Source: an uncultured Chlamydiae bacterium
GTDB lineage: Bacteria > Chlamydiota > Chlamydiia > Chlamydiales > 2-12-FULL-49-11
Assembly (NCBI GenBank): GCA_937996705.1
Contig: CALKUQ010000018.1
Coordinates: 1-64,000 of the forward strand
DNA length: 64,000 bases
Direction: 5' to 3'
Shown: positions 33,985 to 43,398 of the stretch, one piece after another
How positions within the stretch are numbered: the first letter of the stretch is position 1
How the letters are laid out: each line of letters opens with the position of its first letter
Translations under genes and position numbers: made by a program
The notes under the pieces: generated by a model
The model's input: the letters and a program-made list of their open reading frames with translations, nothing else
Told to the model about the DNA's origin: nothing
The model's database searches: none

Positions 33985-35013
33985 ATGGCAACATTTTATC
34001 AAACTGAGCAGCCCGAGACCTTTCAAGTTCACGAATATGCTGAAAAAATTGAGCATGAGGGCTTTCAAGTTTTTTCTAAATTTCGTCAAATCTTAAATTC
34101 GTACACGTTTTTTCATGTCTCTTTTATTCTTGTAACGGTTATTGAAGCTCTAATATTTTCAATATCGATTTTAAGCTATTCAGAGTCTATTGCTTTTATC
34201 ACATCGCTTGCCAGCTTGGTCCTTACAATTTTCTCTTATCTCATTTTGAATTACTACTTTCAAGGTAAAAAAAGTGAGCAATTTACCCAGCTACGCACCC
34301 AGTTTATCCAATCTTGCAAAAAACATATCCTCCCCTCTCTCACAGAGGAAGAAATTCATTTAGCAATGGCAAAAACTGCATTTCAACTTGCCCACATGCT
34401 TTCTGAAAAACGAATTTATGCACTCTCCCTCCCCCCTTTTAAATTCTTTAAATCCTTCTTTTTAAAAACCCGTTTTATTTTTCATTTTAAAGATGTTCTC
34501 CTCATGCAAGAACTATTTATCCAACTTTCTCTCGATGAATATGTCCACACTCTCCTCTCAGAACCTACCGACTTAGCTATTCACACTTCCCTTGCAAATG
34601 TTTATATGACGCTTTCAAAAATGTATGAAAGATCTCCTGAACTCTCCTCTTTCATTTCAGACAAAATTTTCGTAAAACTGAATTTACCAGAAAAAATCGA
34701 ACTAGTTACCAAAAGCGCTATAGAAGAACTAAAAATTCTTGATGAACTTGCGCCAAATGATCCTTGGACTCACGCCCAACTTGCTAGCTGCTATCACCAA
34801 CTAAAGCGGTGGGATGACGAACTTTCTGAGTACGAAATTCTTGCAAATCTTCGCTCCAAGGATAAAGAAATTCTACTTCGTCAAGGAGTTCTCTATTTTA
34901 AATTGGGTAAAACGGCAAAAGGGCTTCTTACTTATGAAGCTTTGAGAAAAATTGATGCAAAATATGCTGGTCATCTGCTCTCTCACTACCACTCCTTTAA
35001 AATTACTCAATAA
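33985..35013 (+). CDS. Membrane protein with C-terminal TPR-like region
   Basis: Not recognised by name. 342 residues: two hydrophobic helices at about 42-66 and 68-90, a helical middle, and TPR-like helix pairs from about 240 to 335 (LDELAPNDPWTHAQLASCYHQLKRWDDELSEYEILANL). It is in line with the two TPR/VWA genes downstream and may be part of the same envelope machinery. Confidence 0.65.
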   Translation: MATFYQTEQPETFQVHEYAEKIEHEGFQVFSKFRQILNSYTFFHVSFILVTVIEALIFSISILSYSESIAFITSLASLVLTIFSYLILNYYFQGKKSEQFTQLRTQFIQSCKKHILPSLTEEEIHLAMAKTAFQLAHMLSEKRIYALSLPPFKFFKSFFLKTRFIFHFKDVLLMQELFIQLSLDEYVHTLLSEPTDLAIHTSLANVYMTLSKMYERSPELSSFISDKIFVKLNLPEKIELVTKSAIEELKILDELAPNDPWTHAQLASCYHQLKRWDDELSEYEILANLRSKDKEILLRQGVLYFKLGKTAKGLLTYEALRKIDAKYAGHLLSHYHSFKITQ

Positions 35014-35081
35014 AATTAAAAATTTCATTTGTTCTATAAGAGACGAATTGTATAATCAGCTAAAAAAATATTGGTGATTGT

Positions 35082-37910
35082 ATGTCTTTTTTTGAACAAA
35101 AAGTGCGTTTTCTTCTTTGTGCTGCAACTTTAACTATTGGTATGCAGGCTCCATTAAATTTACAGGCTGCAAAAACTGCCTATTCCGTAGACGACAAAGA
35201 GGAGGCATTTCTTGTAAGAAGAATTGCTGAATTCTGGAAAGATCAGGACTACGCCATTGTAAAAGCCCAAATTATTTCCTTTTTAGAAAAGCATCCTAAA
35301 AGCAAAATTAATGACCACCTTAGGGGGATTTTAGGAGACTTATACCTTCAGGAAAATGCTTACGAGGATGCTCTCTCCCTATACAGCCAAATACACACTT
35401 CTCCAATTATCGAAAAAATTATTCTAAATAAGCTTCAGTGCTTTTACGAACTTAATTTATTTGATGCAATGATTCAACAAGGCACTCCATTCCTTTCAAA
35501 ATCTGTTCCAGAAATTGATGCCAGAAAAGAAGAATTTCGATTTCTTATGGGTGAGGCATATTTTAGAGCGGGGCTTGCAAGTGAAAGTGCTGACAAAAAA
35601 GTTGAGCTATTTTCTAAAGCAGAACCTCTTTATGAGGAAATTTTAAGCTCATCATTCAATGATCCCTCTATGTTTGCCTTAGCTGAGATCTACTCTGCGA
35701 AGAATGAGAGTAAAAAAGCTGCAGATTTTTTTCTGCAACTAGCTGATCGTCATGCAGATAAAAGAGATGACCTCTTGTTTCATGCAGCTCTTTCCCAATC
35801 TGTGCACGATAGACCTGGGGCGATTGCAACATTTGCTACAATCGCGAGTAAGGGTGGACCTAAAGCGACAGACGCATCACTGAATCACTTAATCCTTCTT
35901 TTCCAAGAGGATCGATTCGATGATGTGTTGAAGACCTATCCAAAAATGTTGAGCTCTATTCCCAATGATAAACTATCTGTTGTAACCTACATGATTGGAA
36001 GAAGCTATTTTGCTCTTGAAAACTACAAAGACTCCTCCGAATGGTTAAATAAATATATTCTAACGGCATCGGACCCCTCATTAGAACTCAGAAACGCCCT
36101 CTTAATGCAATTAAATTCTGCGCAAACACTAAAAAACGAGACTCTGTATCATGAGACTATGACTCTTTTACAGACTGTGTTTCCAAAAGATGCAGAGCTT
36201 CCACAAGCCTTTTTTGTTCACGCAATGATGTTAAAAGACAAAGGGGACTTTAAAGGTTCTGCTGAAAAGCTAAGAGAAATTTTACAAAACCACCCCAGCT
36301 TTGATAGTCCAGAATCCCTATTACTTGAGTATAGTATTGTCACACACAGCAATCAAGACTATGAAGAGTGTCACTCCACCTTAGCAACCTTTTTGAAGAA
36401 ATATCCTGACAGCTCATTTGCTCCATCAGCCTGGAAGTATTTCCTATCAAGCGGAATCAATCTTCTTAAACAAAAAGAAGCTGGTGAAAATGTAGTCTAT
36501 TCAAAGCAGCAATTTTATGACGACCTTAAAAAAATTCTAGCTCAAAAAGGGGCTCTTAGCCCTAGTGAACTTCAAGAGTGTCTTTTTCTCCAAGGGAAAA
36601 TGGGTTATGAATTAGGCAAATACAATGAAGCTCTTGCCACCTTCCATGGGTATCTCTCATCGTATTCAGGAGATAAGACTTTGCCAGAGGCTCATTTACT
36701 GACGGCACTTTGCCACAATAAATTAAAGGGAGATGGTAAACTTTTCTGTGAACACGCAGAGGCAGCTCTTAAAGGAAACCCCAATCTTACAGGCAAATCC
36801 TCAATTCACCTGGAACTCTATAACACCTATCTTTCCACAATCAACAAATCTCAACCTACAAATTCTCAGGTGTATGACCTTGCTGCAGAGCATTTATTCC
36901 AAGCGATGCAAGCAGGTGATGTTCCCGTAAAATTGGAAAACCGTCTCTGGCTTGCCAATTACTATTTCGATAAGTCTGTTTCTCTCCCAGAAATTTTTGA
37001 AGGGGATGGAGCTCTTCCAAGTCCAGAAATGGAGTCTGCTTACACACGATCTAGATCTCTTCTTCAAGCAATTCTAATCCAAGGAGAGGAGGGTAAACTT
37101 ACTTCTCTAGATAAGGATCACACTTTCCTAGAGTGGGAAATTGTAAAACTTGCGAATCTAAATGGAAGAGAAAAGAAATACGACAAAAAAATTGAACTTT
37201 TGCGCGCTTTAATTGAAGAACAAACAGCACATCCTGAATGGAACTGGAAACTTCAAAAGGAGGCTCTAACAGAGCTTGCTAAAGCTTACGAGCTTACCTC
37301 TCAAAATGAAAATGCCTACGATACTTATAAATTTATTGTAGATAATTTTAGAAAAGATCCTTCGTTTGTTGCTGAATATGCAGCTCTCCAAACTGCGAGA
37401 TTGAAATTTGCAAATCTTAAACCTGATCAGAAAAAAGAGGATAATCCAGAAGTTCTTAAAATTTTAAGCGATCTTAAAGAGCTTCAAATTAGAAAGTCAG
37501 CAGCTTCTGAACCACTTCATCTTGAAGCTGCTTTAGAATACGCTTGGATCCGAGCTCAGGTTGCAAAAGAAGAAGATCGAGCTTTCCGCTACTTATTCTT
37601 TCTCACAAGAATTAAAGAGGACTTTAATGATAATGAAGATCCTATGATCACCACTTATCATAAAGCGCTAAAAGAAAATAGCGCGAAAGCAAAACTCTAT
37701 GCTGTTTATAATCAATTTTTAGAAGCAGAAATTGAGAGATGCAATGCGGTTTTTGCAAGTAAAGAGGGCAAATCTGCACAATCTTCACTTTGCAATGATA
37801 AGGCAAGGCAAATCCTTTCGACTTTTGTAAAAGAGCCCGATTCTACATACTATTTAAGAATACGAGCTGAAGAAAGTCTAAGTGCATTAAAAAAAGCGAA
37901 AATTGTATAA
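35082..37910 (+). CDS. Large exported TPR-repeat protein
   Basis: 942 residues beginning with a signal peptide (about 1-30, ending LNLQAAKTA) and then TPR/Sel1-like helical repeats over nearly the full length; clear ones include LRGILGDLYLQENAYEDALSLYSQI and LFLQGKMGYELGKYNEALATFHGYL. Such periplasmic TPR superhelices act as scaffolds for outer-membrane assembly or secretion. It lies 25 bases upstream of the VWA gene and is likely translated from the same mRNA. Specific function unknown. Confidence 0.75.
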   Translation: MSFFEQKVRFLLCAATLTIGMQAPLNLQAAKTAYSVDDKEEAFLVRRIAEFWKDQDYAIVKAQIISFLEKHPKSKINDHLRGILGDLYLQENAYEDALSLYSQIHTSPIIEKIILNKLQCFYELNLFDAMIQQGTPFLSKSVPEIDARKEEFRFLMGEAYFRAGLASESADKKVELFSKAEPLYEEILSSSFNDPSMFALAEIYSAKNESKKAADFFLQLADRHADKRDDLLFHAALSQSVHDRPGAIATFATIASKGGPKATDASLNHLILLFQEDRFDDVLKTYPKMLSSIPNDKLSVVTYMIGRSYFALENYKDSSEWLNKYILTASDPSLELRNALLMQLNSAQTLKNETLYHETMTLLQTVFPKDAELPQAFFVHAMMLKDKGDFKGSAEKLREILQNHPSFDSPESLLLEYSIVTHSNQDYEECHSTLATFLKKYPDSSFAPSAWKYFLSSGINLLKQKEAGENVVYSKQQFYDDLKKILAQKGALSPSELQECLFLQGKMGYELGKYNEALATFHGYLSSYSGDKTLPEAHLLTALCHNKLKGDGKLFCEHAEAALKGNPNLTGKSSIHLELYNTYLSTINKSQPTNSQVYDLAAEHLFQAMQAGDVPVKLENRLWLANYYFDKSVSLPEIFEGDGALPSPEMESAYTRSRSLLQAILIQGEEGKLTSLDKDHTFLEWEIVKLANLNGREKKYDKKIELLRALIEEQTAHPEWNWKLQKEALTELAKAYELTSQNENAYDTYKFIVDNFRKDPSFVAEYAALQTARLKFANLKPDQKKEDNPEVLKILSDLKELQIRKSAASEPLHLEAALEYAWIRAQVAKEEDRAFRYLFFLTRIKEDFNDNEDPMITTYHKALKENSAKAKLYAVYNQFLEAEIERCNAVFASKEGKSAQSSLCNDKARQILSTFVKEPDSTYYLRIRAEESLSALKKAKIV

Positions 37911-37935
37911 AACCCTAAAGAGCAGAGAAGGCTAA

Positions 37936-40900
37936 GTGATTTGTTTTAAGATAATTAAACATCCTGTTTTCTTGGCTATGGCGAGCCTTAGCCTCTCTGC
38001 TCTATACAGCTATTCGAGGACTCCTGAAGTAGAAGAGAAGGTCTTTTATTTCCCTTCGGTAATCCTAGCTCCTCCTGATCTCTCTCCTGAAAAAATAGAA
38101 CAAAAACTGACCCCTTTGAAATCTTTTTTGGAGTCGCAAAAAAGGGAATTTGCCTACATTACAAAAACCAATGATGTGATGTTTAATCTCCCTTTTGTCT
38201 CTTCATTTTATTACTACGTTCCCCTTTCTTTAGTAGATTCACTCAATTTAAACAACTCCTTGACAAAAGAGGAAACTCTCAACTTAAAAGCAGAAGATGT
38301 TTCCGATGATTCTCCGCTTGAAATAAGCTACGACTTGAATCACCTGAAAGTAAGTCCTTATTTCACAAATCCAAGATCGCAATTTTATCTAGAAAAAATT
38401 ATTTTTGATTATCAAAACAATGTAACTTCATACATTTCGCCTAAAGCTAGAACTTATACCCCCTCTTCTATAAATGTCTTCCTTCCTCAGATAAACCAAA
38501 TAAATGCTCCAAAGTTTTATGTTTTGCAAACAACGGTTTATGCAAGGCTTGAGAACGTTGATGAGAACCAATTAACCATTGCCTCTACTTTTGAACCCTC
38601 TCTCGTTTCTGAGAGGGTTCCAGCACAGGGAAGTTATATTTTCAAAATTGATCCTAAAACCTCATTGAATGTTACTTCTTCAACTCTTGTCTTTTTAAAA
38701 AAACAAACCACTTTTCACACAATTCTTACTTTCCCCTCTATCAAAAAATCGATATCACTATTTCAACCAAATCCGATTGAAAAAATTTCACGCACCCCTA
38801 TTTTAAATGAACTCCCTACATTCACTTACGAACCTAACTCGCTCTATTTAAAACCTGTTAACAATTGGAATCAGTGGAAAACGGGTTCAAATAAGGTTAG
38901 TTGCAAAGTGACCAACGATCTCTCTCCCCCTTTAACTTCTTTCCATTTAAAAAGCAGGAAGAGCTCTCTCTCAAAATCTCTCTCTCTAGACCTACCTTTT
39001 ATTCCATTAAGTGTAAAAATATCCCATAGGAAATTTGAAAAAAACCTATCCCCTAGAAAAGAGAGCGATGAATTCGCTATGCACTCTCAAGCACTCCCAT
39101 TTGAATCAAAATTGGAGTTAGACAAAACAACCGCTACTAATTACCGTTTTGATATCACACCTTCTCCTTTAAAATTCAAAAACCACCCCCCCGTTATCTT
39201 AAAAAAAGCTATTCCCTACTCCCTTAGTGTAGAAATACCCAATCTCTCTCCACAATTTTCTAAATTGATCTCTCCTGAAGTTATGGCTCAAGCGCTCCCT
39301 TCCAAAAACTCTACGGAGCTCCCAAACATCGAATACGACGGTTTTTTTTTAGCTAAATTACAACTTTCTAAAAACAATACAGGGGTGCTGCAAGTATCAT
39401 TAACACCTCTCTCCTTTTCACTCATACCGAATGAGAGCGAGGAAAATAAAAAATCTCATATTCTTGCCACCCTTAATCAATGGAGTCCTAGGCAAAAAAA
39501 GCAAATTGATAATTTTTTCCTCCTAACAGAAAAACCCCAAACTTTTTTCTCCTCAAAGGAAGAGGTCTCTAACCCTTTATTTGAGAGCAATCACTCTCTC
39601 TCTTTATCATTAATCAATGGTCAAATTTTTTCTCAGAACCAATTTTATGTCACTGAATTTATTCCAGCGCTTGCAGGGGATGAACCCATTGAGCTCTCCG
39701 GAGCTAAATTAAATTTCAATAGTTTAAATAACTCAGTATTAACATCTCTAATTTCTAGAAAACGTCCCCTCTCCCCCTCTGAACTTAATAAAACCCCCTC
39801 CCTTTATAAAACAGTCCATCTTGCCCGTTTAGAAAAAATAAAAGTTAACGAATCTGATTATTTTAACCAAACTCTTTGCTCGATTTCCCTTCCAGAGAGC
39901 GCCTCTCATAAGGTTCACCCCTCTAAAAGTTCAAAAGCCCTCGAGTTTCTAGTATCCACTCCCTCGGGGAGAAGTGGAAGGAAGTTTCTTCCCAAAGAGG
40001 GCGTCTTTCCAAAAAAGGAATTTTTGCAAGCCGGACTAATTACAACAAGCACCGAAGTTCTCTCCTATCCCCCCTTTTCAATTCCCTATTCTAATGCAAT
40101 AGCAGATCTAGCAGAAAACTCAATTTCATACTTTGAGACCGAGATCCCCCCGGCTCTCGTTGATCTAATTCCGTTTGATACAAAATTTATGCCACCTATC
40201 GAGTTCAAAGAACTTATGGTTGCTCTTTTAGAAATTAAAGCGGTTTCAGAGTTTTCATTTATTCGGGAAGAGGCAACCTCAATAAATCGAAGCAACCGCT
40301 TTTTAGTCCACAATTTATCAGAGCTACCCTCTCTAGAATTTTTACAAACCTACTCTTTAGGGGATGATTTTAAAGTAGACGTCCATGTTATTAAAAAAAT
40401 GGAAAAAGAGGGGTACGCATTTTCCCTCCAAGTTTCTCCTTACAACCATGATTGCTTAGATCCCCTTCCTGAACACATCTATTTCATACTTGACAGAAGC
40501 AGCTCTATCGAATCCCACCGATTTGCCTCGTTTAAGTCAAGTCTCATACAGGCACTCTCACAAATTGACGAGTCTGCCACATTCAACATCATCACTTTTG
40601 ACCAAACGTGTGAAAAATTAAGTGCCGAAGATTTAAAACCGACAAAATCGGCTATTCAATTCATGCGGAAAAATTTGGATAAAGTATCACAAAAATGGAG
40701 CTCCTCCTTTTCTGCACTAATCTCTCAAATCGAAGCGATTCAAAAACAGGCAGAAGAGCTTGGAGAGCCCCATACAGTGATCATCCTCAGCAATGGCCAT
40801 TTTCTTAAAAACATCCGCTTCAATCGTGAATCCCTCTATAAAATCTTTCACAACCAAACAGATAATTTTTCCCTTTGCACCGCTGCTGTTAGCGACAATA

Positions 40901-41373
40901 ACAATATGGCAATGCTAGAACTCTTATCAAAACTTGGGAGAGGGGAATTTCTTCATTCACAAACGCATGCTGCCTTTCCAAGGAAACTTGCTGTACTTGT
41001 TAAAAAGATTCAAAAACCGATTGCCTCAGATATTTCAATCACCCTCACTGACCCCTCTCAAAAAATCAATTTTGCTCATAATACGAAAACTGCCCCCCTC
41101 TTTTACTCGGGTAAACCCTACACAATTTATGGCCAGGCTGAAAAACTCGAAGATCTCAGCTTTATTATCCAGGGAAAATCGGGAGATAAGTGGTTAAATA
41201 TCGTTAAAAAAATCAATCTTTCAAAAGCTGCTAAAGGAAAGGCTATAGATAAAGAGCTATTTACTAAAGAAGCTCTCACTCACGTCCTCAATTTTATCTT
41301 CACAAATAAGCAATCTGAGCTTGTTTTAGCTAAAGATCTTATAACACCTTACGATGTAAAATGGTCTCTATAG
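37936..41373 (+). CDS. Large exported protein with C-terminal von Willebrand A domain
   Basis: 1145 residues. The start is GTG with AAGG before it, followed by a membrane-anchor or signal segment (about 9-28). About 800 residues of Ser/Leu/Pro-rich, low-similarity sequence follow. A VWA domain then lies at about 850-1035 (HIYFILDRSSSIESHRF with the DxSxS MIDAS motif, then a RossMann-type core; the usual TDG is SNG). VWA domains bind protein ligands through a metal. With the TPR gene upstream it recalls VWA/TPR pairs such as Bat proteins, but no specific family is recognised. Confidence 0.7.
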   Translation: MICFKIIKHPVFLAMASLSLSALYSYSRTPEVEEKVFYFPSVILAPPDLSPEKIEQKLTPLKSFLESQKREFAYITKTNDVMFNLPFVSSFYYYVPLSLVDSLNLNNSLTKEETLNLKAEDVSDDSPLEISYDLNHLKVSPYFTNPRSQFYLEKIIFDYQNNVTSYISPKARTYTPSSINVFLPQINQINAPKFYVLQTTVYARLENVDENQLTIASTFEPSLVSERVPAQGSYIFKIDPKTSLNVTSSTLVFLKKQTTFHTILTFPSIKKSISLFQPNPIEKISRTPILNELPTFTYEPNSLYLKPVNNWNQWKTGSNKVSCKVTNDLSPPLTSFHLKSRKSSLSKSLSLDLPFIPLSVKISHRKFEKNLSPRKESDEFAMHSQALPFESKLELDKTTATNYRFDITPSPLKFKNHPPVILKKAIPYSLSVEIPNLSPQFSKLISPEVMAQALPSKNSTELPNIEYDGFFLAKLQLSKNNTGVLQVSLTPLSFSLIPNESEENKKSHILATLNQWSPRQKKQIDNFFLLTEKPQTFFSSKEEVSNPLFESNHSLSLSLINGQIFSQNQFYVTEFIPALAGDEPIELSGAKLNFNSLNNSVLTSLISRKRPLSPSELNKTPSLYKTVHLARLEKIKVNESDYFNQTLCSISLPESASHKVHPSKSSKALEFLVSTPSGRSGRKFLPKEGVFPKKEFLQAGLITTSTEVLSYPPFSIPYSNAIADLAENSISYFETEIPPALVDLIPFDTKFMPPIEFKELMVALLEIKAVSEFSFIREEATSINRSNRFLVHNLSELPSLEFLQTYSLGDDFKVDVHVIKKMEKEGYAFSLQVSPYNHDCLDPLPEHIYFILDRSSSIESHRFASFKSSLIQALSQIDESATFNIITFDQTCEKLSAEDLKPTKSAIQFMRKNLDKVSQKWSSSFSALISQIEAIQKQAEELGEPHTVIILSNGHFLKNIRFNRESLYKIFHNQTDNFSLCTAAVSDNNNMAMLELLSKLGRGEFLHSQTHAAFPRKLAVLVKKIQKPIASDISITLTDPSQKINFAHNTKTAPLFYSGKPYTIYGQAEKLEDLSFIIQGKSGDKWLNIVKKINLSKAAKGKAIDKELFTKEALTHVLNFIFTNKQSELVLAKDLITPYDVKWSL

Positions 41374-41416
41374 TTCCATAAAACTATTACAAAACTACAA
41401 TTTTTACTCTATACTC

Positions 41417-41650
41417 ATGAGAGTTGAAGGACCCAGATTTTGCAAAGATGTAATGCTTGATTGTGGGTATCGTGCTGATTTGGTCATTGAAGATCAAGTG
41501 ATTGTTGAAATCAAATCTGTAGCAGGGATTTCACCAATTCCCGAAGCACAGATACTGTCCTATCTAAAGCTGTCTGATTGCAAAAAGGGTCTATTGATCA
41601 ATTTGAGTGTGAACTTGCTTCGTGACGGGATACGTCGATTTAAGGTTTAA
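41417..41650 (+). pseudogene. Truncated GxxExxY (PDDEXK_3-type) gene
   Basis: 77 residues that match the C-terminal part of the GxxExxY family (usually about 125 residues): GYRADLVIEDQVIVEIKSVAGISPIPEAQILSYLKLSDCKKGLLINL. The putative nuclease residues, Asp in RADL and the EIK triad, are present. The N-terminal GxxExxY half that names the family is missing, and the preceding DNA is the VWA gene end and 43 bases of spacer. Probably a remnant of a once full gene; expression is unlikely. Confidence 0.75.
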
Positions 41651-41960
41651 TTTCTTCCTCTGTGGGCTCTCTGCTCTCTAGCAAACATAGTTTGCGAGTG
41701 GTAAAAAATATTTAAAAACCGATTCTTCTTGTTTTTCGGTATAGATGCATTAATTATGGGATTTCTTTCGTTTCTACGAGATTCAGCTTCTAGTCTAGCT
41801 ATAGACACAAAAGAATATCTTTAAATGCTTAAATACTTAACCTTAAATGAGTTAACAATATTTTTACTTCTGCACAAAGGTCATAATTAAAAAAATAATT
41901 TACTAAGATTTTATTATATGTTATAATTAAGGAGTATATAAAATAACATTAGGTGTAATT
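41651..41960. other. Intergenic region after the GxxExxY remnant
   Basis: 310 bases without a convincing gene. The first 50 bases hold pyrimidine-rich CTCTGTGGGCTCTCTGCTCT and a 6-bp hairpin (GCAAAC, ATA, GTTTGC at 41681-41695). I recall similar CTCTGTG-rich tails following GxxExxY genes in other bacteria; this is from memory. The rest is AT-rich and ends in the promoter at 41899-41927. Confidence 0.45.
41899..41927 (+). promoter_or_regulatory. Promoter of the 41961 gene
   Basis: TTTACT (41899-41904), 17-base spacer, TATAAT (41922-41927), 33 bases before the ATG. The -10 is perfect and the -35 partly matched, a typical sigma-66 arrangement. Confidence 0.5.
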
Positions 41961-42710
41961 ATGACGTCTAGTCCTGTTGGTAATGCCGCTTTAAGACTTT
42001 CTGCAACTGCTGGAGAAGGAGAGTTCCATGCTGCATGCGGACAGATGGAATATGCATTGAAAGAAAATATTTTAAAAATAGAGACCTTCATGCTAAAAAA
42101 TACTGATAGGGCCCTAAGCTCGTCTAGACTTAGCGGTTCGCCAGCCGTTCAGTCCCTAAGAAAGAAAATAGCTAAAAAAATTGATTTAGCGAAAGAAAGG
42201 GAGTCTACGTACCTTAAGCTAGAAAAAAAAGAGAAATTTAAGCGGGCACTGCTAAGTCTTGTAAGAAAAAAAGCGACACTTGTTGCAATTGCTGCCCACA
42301 CCGCTTCTGCGGCACTTTCTTCTCCAGCTACTTCTGCAGAATTACCTACCGATCCAAGCTCAGGAAGAGGCGCTCCGGATATAGAGATGGTTGATAAATT
42401 AAGCTCTGCAGAGAAATTTGTTAGAGCAATTTTCTCCCCTAAAGCAGAACATGGATCGCCAAAAGTAGAGGGCGCCCCCTTTGGTAGTGGACCAAGCTCG
42501 CTTTCTTTAAGAGGAAGCTCAGGTTCAATTTTTTCAGATCTAGCTCATGGCAAAGAGCCGTTGAAGCGCAGAGCCTTCTCTGAAATTCATAGTAGAGTGG
42601 AACGCGCTGTAGGCAAAGATGTTAAAGATGCCTTTGACGCTGGTGTAGAGCTTGTGGGAGCACATGCAAAAGGAGTTCAGAGTAGGATAGCAAGGAGCCT
42701 CCCTTTATAA
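41961..42710 (+). CDS. Lineage-specific hypothetical protein, possible effector
   Basis: Not recognised. 249 residues without signal peptide or strong membrane helix. It has a Ser/Ala/Gly-rich N-terminus (MTSSPVGNAALRLSATAGEG), a Lys-rich helical region at about 70-105, an Ala/Ser/Pro-rich middle (about 110-200), and an amphipathic C-terminal region. AGGTG is placed before the ATG, and a promoter lies at 41899-41927. Composition and lone position resemble chlamydial type III substrates, but no sequence feature proves secretion. Confidence 0.6.
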   Translation: MTSSPVGNAALRLSATAGEGEFHAACGQMEYALKENILKIETFMLKNTDRALSSSRLSGSPAVQSLRKKIAKKIDLAKERESTYLKLEKKEKFKRALLSLVRKKATLVAIAAHTASAALSSPATSAELPTDPSSGRGAPDIEMVDKLSSAEKFVRAIFSPKAEHGSPKVEGAPFGSGPSSLSLRGSSGSIFSDLAHGKEPLKRRAFSEIHSRVERAVGKDVKDAFDAGVELVGAHAKGVQSRIARSLPL

Positions 42711-42810
42711 CTGTAATTACAATCTAGTAGCGAAAAACCCAGACCAAAATCACTCACTTTGATACAATTTTTGTAACACCAGTGATTTGAAGGGTAAATG
42801 GGGAGATTGT

Positions 42811-43398
42811 ATGCTATTAAAAATTTTAGGGGGAAGTTTAAAAGGGAGAAATATAAAGACTCCTAATACCCCTTCTACAAGACCAATTACCTCTCTATTA
42901 CGCAAATCAATTTTTGATAGCCTCCAATTCTGTATTGAGGAGAGACGAATCCTTGATTTATTTGCAGGCAGCGGCGCTATCGGCCTCGAAGCTTTAAGTA
43001 GAGGGGCAAAATTCACCTGTTTTATTGATAACAATCCCTTAGCCATCCATTGTATAAGAGAAAATTTAGAAACTCTTGGACTTAAAACTAGTGCTTGGGT
43101 GATTCAAAAAGATGCATTTGAATATCTTGAAGAGTATGAGAGAGAAGCTTTTGATATTCTCTTTATCGACCCTCCTTATCCAATAGGAGAAGAGGGCTAC
43201 ATAAAGCTACTTAATCTTCTTTCCACCTCAAAAACTCTCTCTAATGAGAGTAAAATTTTTCTAGAAGCCCCCTCTCAAATCGCAAAATCAATTGTTTCTA
43301 CTATAGAAAAATTTTTCTCAATAAAAAAGGAGCGCAAAACCTCTACTACGCTCCTCTATCAGTTAATGCTAAAATCAAATGAGGCTACCGCTAGTTAA
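42811..43398 (+). CDS. rsmD: 16S rRNA (guanine-966-N2) methyltransferase RsmD
   Basis: SAM-dependent methylation of G966 in 16S rRNA. 195 residues with ILGGSLKGRNIKTP, the RPITSLLRKSIFDSL segment, the SAM motif LDLFAGSGAIGLEALSRGA, and the catalytic DPPYP motif (about residue 118). GGGGAG five bases before the ATG fixes the start; an in-frame TTG 24 bases upstream is less likely. It overlaps the minus-strand YwqK-like gene by eight bases, tail to tail. Confidence 0.9.
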   Translation: MLLKILGGSLKGRNIKTPNTPSTRPITSLLRKSIFDSLQFCIEERRILDLFAGSGAIGLEALSRGAKFTCFIDNNPLAIHCIRENLETLGLKTSAWVIQKDAFEYLEEYEREAFDILFIDPPYPIGEEGYIKLLNLLSTSKTLSNESKIFLEAPSQIAKSIVSTIEKFFSIKKERKTSTTLLYQLMLKSNEATAS

